DNA from: Peromyscus leucopus
Taxonomy: Eukaryota > Chordata > Mammalia > Rodentia > Cricetidae
Reading direction: 5' to 3'
DNA length: 64,000 nucleotides
Assembly (NCBI RefSeq): GCF_004664715.2
Contig: NC_051071.1
Span: 2,940,501 to 3,004,500 of the forward strand
In this document: positions 32,736 to 43,879 of the stretch, one piece after another
Position numbering within the stretch: the stretch's first letter is position 1
How the letters are laid out: each line of letters begins with the position of its first letter
Program-made: the position numbers and the translations under genes
Notes under the pieces: generated by a model
The model's input: only the letters and a program-made list of their open reading frames with translations
Databases searched by the model: none
Told to the model about the DNA's origin: nothing

Positions 32736-33507
32736 TCATTGTCCTATAGCTGAAGAAGACGGTCTCTGCCAGACACAGGTTTAGGTTCTAGAAATGACAT
32801 CCAAACCCACAGTGGAAATGGTAGCTCCTGTCACCTGTCATTCTCTAGGACAGCACACGGTACCACAGCCTCTCTCCACACCTCTCTGGTGGGCTTAGTG
32901 GGTCCAGCCCATGCCAGCTCACTAAATCATCACGAGAATGCCCAGGGCAAGGCGTGAGCTCTGTCTCCTTTGGTGTTAGTTATTAATATGATGTCTACAA
33001 GACCTCCCCAGGCTCCTTTCTGCATCATTTCCTAAGACTCTTCAGCTATACACAGTCCCCTCCGGTCCAGAGACATCAGACTACTCCAAGATCCCCAAGT
33101 GCATGTACTCACTCAAGGCCCACCCTGCTCCTTCTTCCGAATGCATGTCAGTCCCGCATTCTGCCTGGCCACAGTCCTTCCTTAAGCCCTGTGGCATCAT
33201 CAGTTCCTCCAAGGACCTCTCCCTTGACCCCAGTCTCAACACCCCTGCACCCCACTGCTCTATGGTGGAGTCAAAGCCGCATGTTTCTAGAACAGTGATC
33301 ATCTGAGTCCTGCCCATCCCACCGCACTACATCTGCTGTACCAGAGCTAAGGGAGCACACGAGGATGGATGCACTGTGAAAGCCCACGGGAGCGGGGGAA
33401 GCTGGACTTACCAGCTTGGCAGCTGAGGTCCCGTGGGGTTAGTGTACTTACAGACACTCAGCGTGGCCAGGGTGAGAAGGCACACCATGCCGGCAGCCTC
33501 AGCATCC
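32736..33507. other. Mostly unassigned DNA, possible L2 scrap
   Basis: 'ctgcctggccacagtccttccttaagccctgtggc...aaggacctctcccttgacccc' (33160-33232) resembles L2 loosely. No gene. Confidence 0.35.
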
Positions 33508-33851
33508 TGTGTGTGCATGCACGTGCATGTGTGTGTGCAGGCAGGCACATAGTGTGTACCTGCATGCGGAGGCCGGAGGTCAACCTCAGATGGCATTCCC
33601 CAGGGACTGTCCACCTGGTTTTTCAAGGCAGAGTCTCTCACTGGGACCTGAGGCTCACTGGTTTAGGCTAGACCTGCTAGCTAGTCATCAAGCTCTAGGG
33701 ACCATCCTGTCCCTCACTCCTCAGGGCTGAGTTTATAAGTACATCCCACCAGACCTGGCTTTTTTTTCTCCCTATGGGCAGAGGGGGTCAAACTCAGGTC
33801 CTCACGCTTGTGTAGCAGACAATTTACCCACTAAACTATCTCCCCAGCCCC
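33508..33851 (-). mobile_element. B4-type SINE, near full length, antisense
   Basis: GT-rich tail, then 'ggaggccggaggtcaacctcagatggcattccccagg', 'gcagagtctctcactgggacctgaggctcactgg', 'caaactcaggtcctcacgcttgtgtagcagacaatttacccactaaactatctccccagccc'. The whole dimer is present. Confidence 0.85.
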
Positions 33852-34299
33852 GCATGGCTGGTGTTTGCTCTCTGTCAAACCAATTAATCCTCCTCCAAGG
33901 GACTCAGTTCATAAGGCAGGGAGTTAAAGCAACTTTCAAATGAAGTCTCTAGTTTAAACAAACTCAGAGGGACAGGGCTGAGATTCTGAGGAGCCTGACA
34001 GGTACAGGTGTTGACTTCCCTGGGATTCCACGTGCATCAAATGACAGTCCCGCTGTCAGATTAACAACTTCCCAAACCCCTCGAAGTGGAATAGCCAGGG
34101 GCTTCCTGCCACTCCTCACCTGGGACACAGATAAAAACACAGCACACACGCACCGAGATTCTCTTTTAAAAGGGCGGTACATAAACGCACGTTTTTTGTC
34201 CAGCTCCAGGAGCCGTCTGCTGGTTTGTTTCTCTTATGTCAGGGAGCACACAAGTCTGATTTGTAAAAGGCAGATAGATATCCCACAAAGGCATGTGTG
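33852..34299. other. Unassigned single-copy DNA
   Basis: AT-richer at 33865-33960 ('caaaccaattaatcctcc', 'ctagtttaaacaaac'), without a repeat family. Confidence 0.4.
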
Positions 34300-34490
34300 A
34301 CTCTCCCAGCCTTCCCCGTCCCTGCTGGTGCTCAGATCGTTTCCAGGTTCCTTCCACCACAAGCCTCGGCTGTAAACATCCTGTTCCCCAGTCCTTACCT
34401 TCTGGGGTTTTCATTTCCGAGGGATGGATTCCCACAAGTGGGCTTGCTGGATCAAAGAAAATGTGTTTTACTGCATGTCAGTAGGAGCAG
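34300..34490 (-). mobile_element. Old LINE-1 (L1M-like) fragment, antisense
   Basis: 'gctgtaaacatcctgttccc' and 'ttttcatttccgagggatggattcccacaagtgggcttgctggatcaaag' echo the antisense L1M segment seen better at 61790-62310. Confidence 0.5.
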
Positions 34491-35179
34491 ATTATATGCC
34501 CAAGAGGCTGGGGAAACCAAAAGAACCCAGGGGTTGAGTCTGGGTCCCTCAAGCAAAACAGCACACAATGATGCTCCTCCTTCAACCGTTCTCCAATCCA
34601 GGCTGGGCAGCCCTCACGGGAGAAGCCCTCCAGACAGTGTGGGAGCAAGAAGACCAGACTCGAGTCTCCAGCGAGGGCTGTGGGCAGGTTACTCGACCAG
34701 GATCCTTCTCCACACAAGTATCAAACTTGGAGAGAACACCGAGAAGCCTATGAATGGTGCTCCAAATGTTGGAGACTATTATTCTGTCTGGAAATGAAAC
34801 CTGGCCAGGCTGCTGGAGGGCATGGGGCACTGTAGGGCCAGGGCCAGTGCATCTGTCCTTAGCCTGAACTGCTACAGCATAGGCTACCCTTCCCACAAAC
34901 CAGGTCCTCAGCCTTCCCAACACCCATGCCCTGCCCTTCCCTCCTCCCTTACTTCTCCACGGCATCCCTCCCAAGCCTGGGCTGGAGACCTGGGTACCAC
35001 TATTGTCTCTTCCTCCTGATCACAGAGCTGGTGACCCAGTCTCAGGCTATAGAGATGATAGGAACAGTAGCCAGTGTTTGCCAGGACCTGGCTCAACATA
35101 CACCCCATCTTCAGTACCCTGCCAGTGGCCATTCGCAGCCCACTGCACAGGTAGGGAAGACAGCCTGGTAGCAGACATG
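34491..35179. other. Unassigned single-copy DNA
   Basis: No gene or named repeat. A plus-strand frame of 166 residues (34297-34797) begins in the L1-like relic and resembles no protein. Confidence 0.45.
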
Positions 35180-35185
35180 GAATCC

Positions 35186-35647
35186 TGTGGTGATATATTG
35201 TGCACCCTAATAAAGCTTATTTGAGGATCAGAGGAAAAAGACAGCCACTTTATTAAACATAGAAGTCAGGCAATGGTAGCATATGCCTTTAATCCTAGCA
35301 TTTGGGAGGCAGAGATCCATCCGGATCTCTGTGAGTTCAAGGTCACACTGGGGAACAGAGCCAGGCATGGGGACGCATGCCTTTAATCCCAGCACTAACC
35401 ATAGAGGTCTGGAGGTCTGTACAGACAGACAGGGAGTGATGTAGCTGGACGGAGAGAGGACATGAGATGCAGAACAGAAAGGTATACAGGTGTGGGTATA
35501 CAGGAAGTAGATCTCTTTGGCTGAGGATTTCCAAATGGTAAGGACATGGCTGGCTTCTTTCTGCTCTTCTGATCTCCCAGTTTTTACCCCAATATCTAGC
35601 ACCAGGGTGTTTTTTATTAATAAGACTGTTTAGCAATTTGTCTTACA
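35186..35647 (+). mobile_element. ERV2-type solo LTR, exact 6-bp duplication, with B1-like inserts
   Basis: TGTGGTGATA...TTACA, flanked exactly by GAATCC (35180-35185 and 35648-35653). It holds two B1-head-like segments, 'catatgcctttaatcctagcatttgggaggcagag' and 'gcatgcctttaatcccagcac', then an AATAAG-type 3' end. Confidence 0.92.
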
Positions 35648-35653
35648 GAATCC

Positions 35654-36224
35654 TTTGGTGCCTGTTGCTTGGTTGGTCACCTGCAAATGCCCTAAAACCA
35701 AGAACATGCCCTGTCTATGCCTGTGCCCTAAGGGAGAACCTGGGCACACATAGTTTGAGGGAAGATGCCCTGGGTACAGATAGAGAAACCACAGTGAATT
35801 GAGGCTCAAGAATCCAAACGACTTTGGGGGCTGCCCTATCTATCCAAGCTGGTTTACTCTGACTCCCAAATCAGTTCTCAGTTCCAGTTCCAGGCATGTG
35901 GGAAACCTTCAGTAACACCTCCTCCACAAGGTGCTCTACCCACTGATTCTGCTGCTGTCCGGAGCTAACTGGGTACCGGGTGCTGGGAAACAGCACGAAG
36001 CCAGTGCCCACCTTGAGGACCATCTGGGGAAAGATGAGATACTGCCATGTGCTCAGAACTTCAGGTCAACCTCGGCCTAGCCTGGGGCCCATCTACACTA
36101 AGGAGGCAGTCTGAAGTCTCCTCCGGAGAAGCCCTTGTCCCAGAGGCCACACCCACACTGTTGCAGCTGCTCAGAGATCTCAGAAAGTGCCCTGGATCCT
36201 CCCCAGGATCCCCGGCTTCCCACC
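35654..36224. other. Unassigned single-copy DNA
   Basis: 'accgggtgctgggaaacagc' (35974) may be an L2/MIR scrap. No gene. Confidence 0.4.
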
Positions 36225-36422
36225 CTGAGCGGAATTAGGATTACAGTCACGAGCGCATCCGACATCTGCTCAGACCAATTCGTTATCATTAGGAAATGAA
36301 TCCCTAATGAATTTCTGCAGCCATTAAGTCTGATTTACAGTAATGGTAATCACCCATGGACGCTGATGCGCTGGCCCTTAATTAATAATCCTCACTTATC
36401 AGTGAGCCTAACAATCAGGGTC
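36225..36422. promoter_or_regulatory. Strong candidate conserved non-coding block
   Basis: 200 bp of repeat-free DNA packed with ATTA/TAAT cores: 'cgttatcattagg' (36281), 'cctaatgaatttctgcagccattaagtc' (36303), 'gtaatggtaatcacc' (36340), and TTAATTAATAATCC at 36378-36391, which ends in an OTX/PITX-like TAATCC. Looks like a developmental enhancer; not verified. Confidence 0.45.
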
Positions 36423-37059
36423 TAAAAAAACAGAAGTATCCCAGCACCAGCCCGGGCTTCCCACCTCTCCAGGGGGGATGGCGAGAAGTGAAGGGTGTGT
36501 GGAGAAGAGTCAGGCTCTGTGCTGCCGCCCGAGGACACTCACACAGACCCCTCTCCAGGCCACAGTCAGAGCCAAACAAGCTGTTCTCTGTGGGGTCCCT
36601 GTAGTGGTACAATCCTGGCCTCTGGATAGAGCTCCAGCCATCTACACCCCATCCATCCCACCGCCCCTTCCCCATCCTCCATCAGCACCTCTGTTCATTG
36701 GCTGTCTATCTTCTCCCTGACACCAGTCTCGCCAGGCACGTCACGCCGCTTCTTGCCATGCTGACCTTCTGTCCTCCCTTCACGTGTTTGTAGCCTCCTC
36801 CCATCCTAGGCTGTAGTCCGAAGATATCTCTGCATCTGGGCAGGCAGGTAGGCATGCCAGCCAGCCACACAGAGCCAGACAGGGAAGAGAAGGAGCCACC
36901 GTCATATGTGAGGCACTGAGGAGAATAAGCAGAGAGCCAGATGAAGGACCACCTGAGCTGTGGGCAGAAGGGAACATTTTATGGTAGTCATGTGCAAACC
37001 TACCCTTCACTCACTTGATACTGGTCCCATTTCTAGAGATGCTCACATGAATGGTACGT
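36423..37059. other. Unassigned single-copy DNA
   Basis: No gene or named repeat. Confidence 0.45.
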
Positions 37060-37150
37060 GAATACTGAGAGCTAAGTATCATTACCTCCACTTTACAGGT
37101 GAGAAGAGTTAGAAGTGACAAGGTTAAATAAACGCATGAGTCTGTCCCAA
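37060..37150 (-). mobile_element. MIR relic
   Basis: 'agtatcattacctccactttacaggtgagaagagttagaagtgacaagg' matches the antisense MIR core. Confidence 0.6.
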
Positions 37151-37349
37151 GGCGATGTCACACATGCAATAGTTTAAAATTAACGGGTTGGGCAAAGCCC
37201 TTTCTTCTGAAGGAAAACACTACAGGAAACTGCTTGCATCGTTCTCTCCCACACGGAGCTGATACCAAGTGGCTCATTGAGTCCCACCACAGAGGCTACT
37301 CCACAAGCAGTGTGGGTCTCCACCGATCCCAACAGCTGCCAGGCACATC

Positions 37350-37690
37350 TGTCTTAGCCTGTTTGGCCTGCCTGAATAGCCTAGATGGTTAAAGCAACAG
37401 AAACATTTCTCATAGTTTTGGAAGCCAAAAGTCCAAGAACCACACTAAGGTCCTGCTGGGTCCTCTTCCCATCCTGACAATGGCCACCTTCTTGCTGCAT
37501 CAAATGGTACGGAGAGAAAACAAATATGTTGTCTGAAGTGTCTTCTTAAAAAGCCATTAATCCCATTAAAAGGTATTCACTGCTGATGAGCTCAGCTAAC
37601 CTAATTGCCTTCCAGAGGCTCCAGCTGCAAATACCACCCCACTGAGAGCCAAGACATGGATTTGAGGGAATACAGTTCAGTCTGTGAGTC
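37350..37690 (-). mobile_element. Old MLT1/MST-like LTR, antisense
   Basis: Opens 'tgtcttagcctgtttggcctgcc', then 'catttctcatagttttggaagccaaaagtccaag', 'gccattaatcccattaaaagg', 'cctaattgccttccagaggctccagctgcaaataccacc'. Order and orientation fit. Confidence 0.7.
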
Positions 37691-37764
37691 CCAAGAAGAC
37701 CACTGGTGATACCCCAGGATGATGTAGCTACCTAGGGGGGCAAGTCATTAAGAGCAGAATAATA

Positions 37765-37890
37765 TTGGCTGGGTATTGGGACCATTTACTGGATTCAAAC
37801 CCTGGTAGACCACTTCTAGATCCATGATGCTAGGGTACCTCTTTATGACATCCATTTTCCCTTCTGAAAATGGAGATGCTTCTGGCAGGC
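37765..37890 (+). mobile_element. MIR relic, well preserved core
   Basis: 'ggattcaaaccctggtagaccacttctag' through 'ccattttcccttctgaaaatggagatgc' is the MIR core in order. Confidence 0.65.
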
Positions 37891-38814
37891 TCTGTCTGGA
37901 CCAGATATTTACAAGGTTTGCCATCTTGTTCAAAGAACTGAAGAAGTTGTTAACACAAGTAACAAAGTAGCAAGGGGGTTATTCAAAAGCCAAGGGAAAA
38001 TACATAAAAGATAATAGCAAGGGAGCAGCAGGCTGAGAGAGCTTGCTCAAGAGTCCTGGGACTTCCTGAAGTTGATTGCTAGGGGTGGGATTTGGGTAGT
38101 GTTCTGGTTTTGATTGACAAGCTTGAATTCTGGAAGCCCTTGCTCTTTGGGCATGTCCTTTCCCATGATGCATTTTATTTTAATCATATGCATGCTCTGT
38201 CAGGCATAGGCATAAGATGTAAATACAGAGTTTTTCTAAAGTCCATTTAGAGGACACAGCCCATCCTTCTGCTCTCGCACCTAAATCCAGCCTAGGCTGG
38301 AACCATATTCTGCACCCAGCTCCAGGATATGCTCCAGGTGCGCTTGCCCATGGCAGAGAGGTGCTAGAGGATATTAGGAGGAGCGAGGGGCTTCTACAGG
38401 TTTGCTAAGGGGTGCTGGAGGTTCCTAAGAGTTGCTAGAGGTTGCTTCAGGGGTGCTGGAGTTTGCTAGGGAGCTTTTAGGACAGAGTGACCAGTTGCTG
38501 TGTTAGGAGAGGGGCGTGTGTGTGGCTGAGTTCAGGTGGGGTCCCAGTTGCTGAGATACTCCTGCAGACTACCTGCCTCAGGGATACCAACAGAATCCAG
38601 AATTCAGAAAATGATTGAATGAGTTGATTGAGTTGAAACATATAAGATATCTAAATGCCCATAAGAGATGCTCCAAAGTGTTCTTTGATATTATTTTTAT
38701 ATTATCAAAACATCTGCTCTCAGCCAAAACAAACAAGCTATGTACACAGAAGAGCTCAGGCCTTAGGACTGGAAAACGGAGGAACACCATGTTTATTGAG
38801 AGGAAACATTTCGA
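37891..38814. other. Unassigned DNA with an imperfect tandem patch
   Basis: 38362-38476 repeats 'gtgctggagg'/'ttgctagagg' text several times imperfectly. 38640-38710 is AT-rich. No gene. Confidence 0.4.
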
Positions 38815-39210
38815 GATCATGACTGTGGGAAGGTGGATTGATGTCTTTGGCTCACAGCTTCAGAGGCTGCAGTCTGTGGTCAGCTGACTCCATTAGGCCC
38901 GTGGTGAGCCAGGAACATCACGTATGGTAGAGGAAAGCTGTTCCCTCGTGGCAGCCAGGGAACAGAGAGACATACAGAAAAAAGCTTGGAATGACATACA
39001 TCTTCCCAGGGCACATCCCCAGTGACATACCTCTTGCACCTCAGCTCACCTCCTGCTCCCTACCACCTCCCAATAACACCATGTTATGAATCCTTCAAGG
39101 AGTTTCTCCATTGGTGGAGGTATAGCCCTCATGATGCAATCATGATGTAGGGACCAATGTTCAACACATAAGCTTTGGGGATAGCTAGACTTCATATCCA
39201 AAACAACAGA
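38815..39210 (-). mobile_element. MaLR-type LTR, antisense, old
   Basis: 'ttggctcacagcttcagaggctgcagtctgtggtcagctgactccatt', 'gtggtgagccaggaacatcac', 'catccccagtgacatacctcttgcacc' and 'aatgttcaacacataagctttgggg' fit. Confidence 0.7.
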
Positions 39211-39689
39211 AGCATCATATCATCTTTCTTTTCCACTTCCTTTCCTCTTCACATCTCTGCTGGGAAGCACTGGGTAGCCTTCTTCCTGCTTCACACGCGG
39301 ATCCTCCAGCTATAGCAATGAAGGCAGCAGGCTCACTTGCCGACCTAGTCCTCTTAGAACTCTGGGCTCTGGCCACATCTATAAGCTGTGTCCATACCAG
39401 GCTTCATACTCCTGCCTTCTTCTTTGGATTCACCTCTCTACCCTTTTTTACCCAGGGTGCAAGGTTCAGAAATGCTGAACACAGGTGTGCACCCCATGAG
39501 TCTGCAAAAACGCCATGCTGTTTGGAAGCATGGCCACACACTCACTCATTCTCCTCTGTGTTACCAGCCCTGGCTACAACTCCCCCATAATGGCACCTCA
39601 CCTCTGCAGCAATGACCCCAGAGCCTCTCTGCTGAGGCTGCCCAGGATGCTGCCAAGGTCATGAACTCTGGACCTTGGCTGCTGGTGTG
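39211..39689. other. Unassigned single-copy DNA
   Basis: No gene or named repeat recognised. Confidence 0.4.
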
Positions 39690-39870
39690 GAACATGGCTG
39701 TCTACTCATTGACTGCACAATGGTGGGCAGATTTCTTTGACCTTTCTATGCCCCATCTGTAAATGGGGATGCAGACAGCAGGCATCCCTCCCCTGGGACT
39801 TTGTTAGGATTATAAGGGTTCAAGCACACAAAGGTCTTAGAATGGGCCCAGCATGGGTCCATTCAAGAGC
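39690..39870 (+). mobile_element. MIR relic
   Basis: 'gacctttctatgccccatctgtaaatggggatgcagacag' and 'ttgttaggattataagggttcaagcac' fit sense MIR. Confidence 0.65.
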
Positions 39871-39919
39871 TCATTATGATTTACGAAGCTGTACCCCCCA
39901 CCAATTCTTTCTTTATATT

Positions 39920-39983
39920 CCCACTCCCTAGTGCGGCGATTGGGACTTAGTAGGCGCTCAATAAATATTTGTTGAGTCGAATT
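39920..39983 (+). mobile_element. L2/MIR 3' end scrap
   Basis: 'gggacttagtaggcgctcaataaatatttgttgagtcgaat' is the classic L2/MIR 3' terminus. Confidence 0.7.
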
Positions 39984-40019
39984 ATCCCCAGAAAATGGAA
40001 ACAAGCCTTGGCTCACAAA

Positions 40020-40350
40020 GGGAGCGATCACTCATATTACATATTAGGCAGTTTTTCCAGAGTGCATCAGGCCAAATATTGTACATTCTTTATTGCAGCA
40101 AGGGCGGTGAGATTCATTAAAGGGTAGCACGGTTTCATTAGAAACCCTTGGCTTTGGAATTTTATAACTCGGCCACAAAAATTCACTCCGGGCAAAAATG
40201 CAAAGTTACGTCTGGAAGTAAATGGGTTTATTTTATAAATTTTTATGCATTTTCCACACATAAACAAATGGCCAGATAAACCATCTTTAATGGAAAGACT
40301 GAGAGAAGAAAACTTGATATTCTACTGCATAAGACATAAATGCCCAGAAA
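40020..40350. promoter_or_regulatory. Strong candidate conserved non-coding block
   Basis: 330 bp, repeat-free and AT-rich: 'catattacatattagg', 'gagattcattaaagggtagc', 'ggtttcattagaaaccc' (an inverted repeat, GGTTTC/GAAACC), 'gcaaaaatgcaaag', 'gtttattttataaatttttatgc' and 'ccatctttaatgg'. Looks like a deeply conserved enhancer; alignment needed. Confidence 0.45.
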
Positions 40351-40424
40351 TTAGGGGGGTGGGCAGGTTGGGGTGTCGGGGGGGCTTGCTTGCCTAGGAG
40401 GTGTGTTTATGTTTTCACACATTT

Positions 40425-40514
40425 TTTTTTCTCTGAGCCTTCTCTAAGGTCTCTAATGTAACAACCAGCGTGACCAGCACTTTTTTTACAAAGTGTGAGT
40501 GTTTATGTGGGTAA
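40425..40514. other. T-rich patch and unassigned DNA
   Basis: A short T run (40424-40431) and 'actttttttac' precede the purine tract. Confidence 0.5.
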
Positions 40515-40733
40515 ACATGAGAAAGAAAGGGAGGGAGGAGGGAAGGAGGGAGGGAGGGAAGAGGGAGGAGGAAAGAAAGAAGGAAGGAAGGAAGGGAGGG
40601 AGGGAGGGAGGGAGGGAGGGAGGGAGGGAGGGAGGAAGGAAGGAAGGAAGGAAGGAAGGAAGGAAGGAAGGAAGAGGAGATGGAGAGAGGGAGAAAGGGA
40701 AGATGGAGGGAGGGAGGGAAGGAAGGAAGATCA
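40515..40733 (+). repeat. (GGGA)n/(GGAA)n purine tract
   Basis: About 220 bp of homopurine: GGGA runs (40589-40633), then GGAA runs (40634-40673), then mixed GA. Strong G-quadruplex and triplex potential. Long plus-strand frames here are low-complexity translation. Confidence 0.97.
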
Positions 40734-41799
40734 GTTTAGATGTAGAGACACACAGGAAGGAAAGCCACATGACACAGAGTGGCACAGCTGTGTGCCAGGG
40801 AACAGAATGTCATCAGTCAGATCTGGAAGAGGCAGGGATAGCTCCCATATGGCTCCCTCAAAGGGGCCTGGCTCGGCAGACAACATGACCATCATCCTCC
40901 AGAAACACGAAGGAATCAGTCTCGATTGTGTTAAGCTCAGTTTGTGGTCACCTCTGTCAGCAGCCCTGTGGAAAACTGAGGCAAGCTGAAGTCAAAGGTG
41001 ACTCAGTGAGTGTACCAAGCCCTAGGCATCCCCTGTCCCTACCTCTCCATTCCCACAGCTGACTCTTCCCTTCCTCCGCTACCAGCCTAGCCTCCAGCTG
41101 CTCCTGTGGGTCTGACAATTGGTTCTGCTCTCTTTGGCATGGCCCTGAGCTTTCCTAGTCACTTCCTGTCTTTAGTTGCCTGCTGCCTTGGGGGTAGTAC
41201 TGAATGGCACACTTTCTCACTTGGTGAGAATACACTGAACCCTCTACCAAACACTCTAGCCCAGCCCAGTGTGCCTTATGCGTGCTAGGAACACTATTGG
41301 CCTAGAGATGGCAAAACCGTCTAACATGCTGCCTTTCATCATAATAGTGTTGACTTTTGCATGCAAATATCTGCATATATGTACCAAAAGTGCTGGGGAC
41401 ATAGGACACTGGTAAGCACTGGTTATGTATCCTCACTTATTGTGTGGTCCATAAGCTGTCCTGCCCAGCACTTAGAGAAAGGATGCTGTGTGGATCGCCA
41501 GGCCGTGTAAAGATGCAAATACAGAATTTAAAGTATGTTCCCTGAACATTGGGAATGATTTGCACTGTCCTAAAATAAAGACATTGAAAGTAGAGCCACA
41601 GCAACTAGAGTCCTCTCCCCAAGAGACTTCTGGGGCCACAGCATGGCGGGTGGGCTCACCAGAATCTGCACAAAGGACAATGTGATCTCAGTTTCCCTCC
41701 CTGACTCCCCACCATCTGGACTAGGAAGGTGTGTGCACATCCTCTTGAAGTTCCTTCAATCCCTAATGTGTGCGGCCTTAGGTGAGCTTTGATTTTGTT
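40734..41799. other. Single-copy DNA with two octamer motifs
   Basis: ATGCAAAT occurs at 41361-41368 and 41514-41521 (POU/OCT core). No gene or clear repeat is recognised over about 1 kb. Confidence 0.4.
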
Positions 41800-42110
41800 T
41801 GCATTTCTTTTTTAAATATTTATTTTTACTTGATTTATTTCTTATTTATTTGTATGCTGCATGTATGCTGCATGCATATGTTCACATGTTAGTGTCATTG
41901 TATGCTGCATGCATATGTTCACATGTTAGCGTCATTGTATGCTGCATGCATATGTTCACAGGTTGGGGTCATAGCACTTGACTAGAGGTCAGAAGACATC
42001 TTGCTGGAGTCAGTTCTCTCTTTCCATCCTGTGGTTCCCAAGTTTTGAACTCATGACATCAGGCTTGGTAGCAAGCATGGTAAACTTGACAAGCCATCTC
42101 CCTAGTCTGC
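41800..42110 (-). mobile_element. tRNA-derived SINE (B2/B3/B4 type), antisense
   Basis: T-rich start, then 'gaggtcagaagacatcttgctggagtcagttctctctttcc', 'gaactcatgacatcaggcttggtagcaagc' and 'gacaagccatctccctag'. It carries the minisatellite listed next. Confidence 0.75.
41864..41974 (+). repeat. 37-bp minisatellite, three copies, inside a SINE
   Basis: 'tatgctgcatgcatatgttcacatgttagtgtcattg' starts at 41864, 41901 and 41938. The third copy is diverged at its end and merges into normal SINE sequence. Confidence 0.95.
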
Positions 42111-42931
42111 TTTCTTAAATATCTCCTCCCACTATTACCCAAAAATGCTTACTGAACAGCTTTTATGTGGCCTGAGGCTGGGTGCAGGGAGGCAGAAGCA
42201 CATTTTGGATCTTCTTCAGGTGGGGATGAGCACACAGAGGCCCAGGATTTTAGAGTGGGGCTCTTCTGACCCTTAAAGTGCTCTTCGTCAACTCAACAAA
42301 TAATTCTACTGGGCTGACTCCAAGGACCCAGCACAGAGTTGGGGCCCAGCCACAACATTTTTTTTCCGGTAACATCCTTCTTAAAATGCACTACATGAAT
42401 GTCACACACAGCACACCCTTGTGGCAAGGGTGAACCCAGCTCCTTGGCCATCTCATTAAAGCTTCAGGGAAACCAGCAGGAAGATTTGTCCACTCTTAGG
42501 CATCAGACACAGTAGGAAAGCAGGGCCTTTTGATAAGCCTCAGATGAGGGTGTTAGAAAGCAAGAATCTCAAGGAAATAAAGCCCAGGCATAGGCCAGCT
42601 CCCCTCCCTAGGAAGGCCTTAGACGCCAACCTTCAGAGTCCTGGATTTGGTCTAATAAGACAGGAACAACCTCCCTGGAGTCTGCAGGCTTATGGTGACA
42701 GGCAAACCTCGCAAAGGGCAAACTAAGTGAGCGAAACTCCTCAGACAGAGTGTTTCTAGTGAGCAGAAACAGAGCCCTGGGGAGCCCCAGCAGGGAGGGA
42801 ATCACTTTGAAAGTGAAACCGAGGAAAGGCAAATGAAAAAGGCCACAAGATAAGAGCCGTGCCAGCAGCTCTGAACAACTAAGGGGAAGGGGTTCAAAAG
42901 AAAGCATGGGGCTAGGAAGAGACATCAGTCC
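42111..42931. other. Unassigned single-copy DNA
   Basis: No gene or named repeat. A T-run lies at 42359-42365. Confidence 0.45.
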
Positions 42932-43100
42932 TTAAAGCGCTTGTCTTTGCAAGCGCAAGGACCTTGCAAAGCCCAGAAGGGGCACACACCTATCCCAGCA
43001 TGGGGAAGGCAACCCCTGTGCTTACAGGCCGGCCTGTCTAGTCCAGTGGATGAATTCCAGGTACAAGTGAGAAACCCTGCCTCCGAAAACAAGAGAGGTG
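42932..43100 (+). mobile_element. B4 SINE (ID-like head, B1-like body)
   Basis: 'gcgcttgtctttgcaagcgcaaggacc' is ID-like, followed by 'cagaaggggcacacacctatcccagcatgggg' and 'gccggcctgtctagtcc...gtgagaaaccctgcctc'. Confidence 0.7.
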
Positions 43101-43224
43101 GAGGGCTGGAGAGATGGCTTAACAGTTGAGAGTCCTTATTGCTCCATCAGGGGACTGTTCTGTTCTGCTCCCAGCATCCACAACTGCCTATAATTCCAGC
43201 TGAAGCCAGCTCTGGTATCTGTGG

Positions 43225-43276
<52 letters not shown>

Positions 43277-43338
43277 ACTTACACATGTACATACACATAC
43301 AAATTCACACATAAATAAAACTTAAAAAAGAAAACAAT
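43101..43338 (+). mobile_element. B2 SINE with internal CA run
   Basis: Head 'agggctggagagatggcttaacagttgagagtccttattgctcc', a diverged body, a CA run at 43228-43276, and an 'aataaaacttaaaaaag' tail. Confidence 0.85.
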
Positions 43339-43362
43339 TATACCTGTGCATCATGTGTGCCC

Positions 43363-43428
43363 ACAGACACATGTACAAATACACACATGCACACACACAC
43401 ACACATACACACACACACACACACACTC
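43363..43428 (+). repeat. (CA)n microsatellite
   Basis: CA-rich tract with ACATG and CATA interruptions. Confidence 0.93.
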
Positions 43429-43879
43429 AGTGCCAGACACCCAGGAAGAAGGGGAAATTGTTTACTGAAAAAGAAAAGTCTGAAGAAAAGGGCCAATACC
43501 ACCAGGGTACAGAAAGACCAGCTCCACTCCCGTTCACCCCTCTGGACCCACACTGCCCAGATGGCTGCCTCCAGTCCTCACACAGCCCACATCTTCCTGT
43601 CAGGAAGTCACAGCCATCTCCTCATCTGTCTCTTGTGTCCCCATCTCTAGATGTTGCTGAATTTGAAGCCTCCGCAGAAAGATGGCGTCTGTCCTCAACC
43701 CCATTTGCCCTTCCCAGATGATGCTGCCTTTTGTCTGTGCTACTTTGTCTGTGTGTGAACATTGAGCTCCCATTGAATGTTCCCCAAAGACGGACTGCAC
43801 AGCGGCTCAGCCCAGTGTGCTAAGATGTCCCCAAGGAAATGCACAGTCATCCTGAGAGAGCAGAGGACAATGAGGAGGT
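43429..43879. other. Unassigned single-copy DNA
   Basis: No gene or named repeat. Confidence 0.45.

Noticed and set aside
34297..34797. 166-residue plus-strand frame
   Set aside because: Begins in an old antisense L1 fragment; no protein similarity.
40486..40989. 164-residue plus-strand frame rich in Gly/Arg/Glu and Pro/Ser minus counterpart
   Set aside because: Homopurine simple repeat translated.
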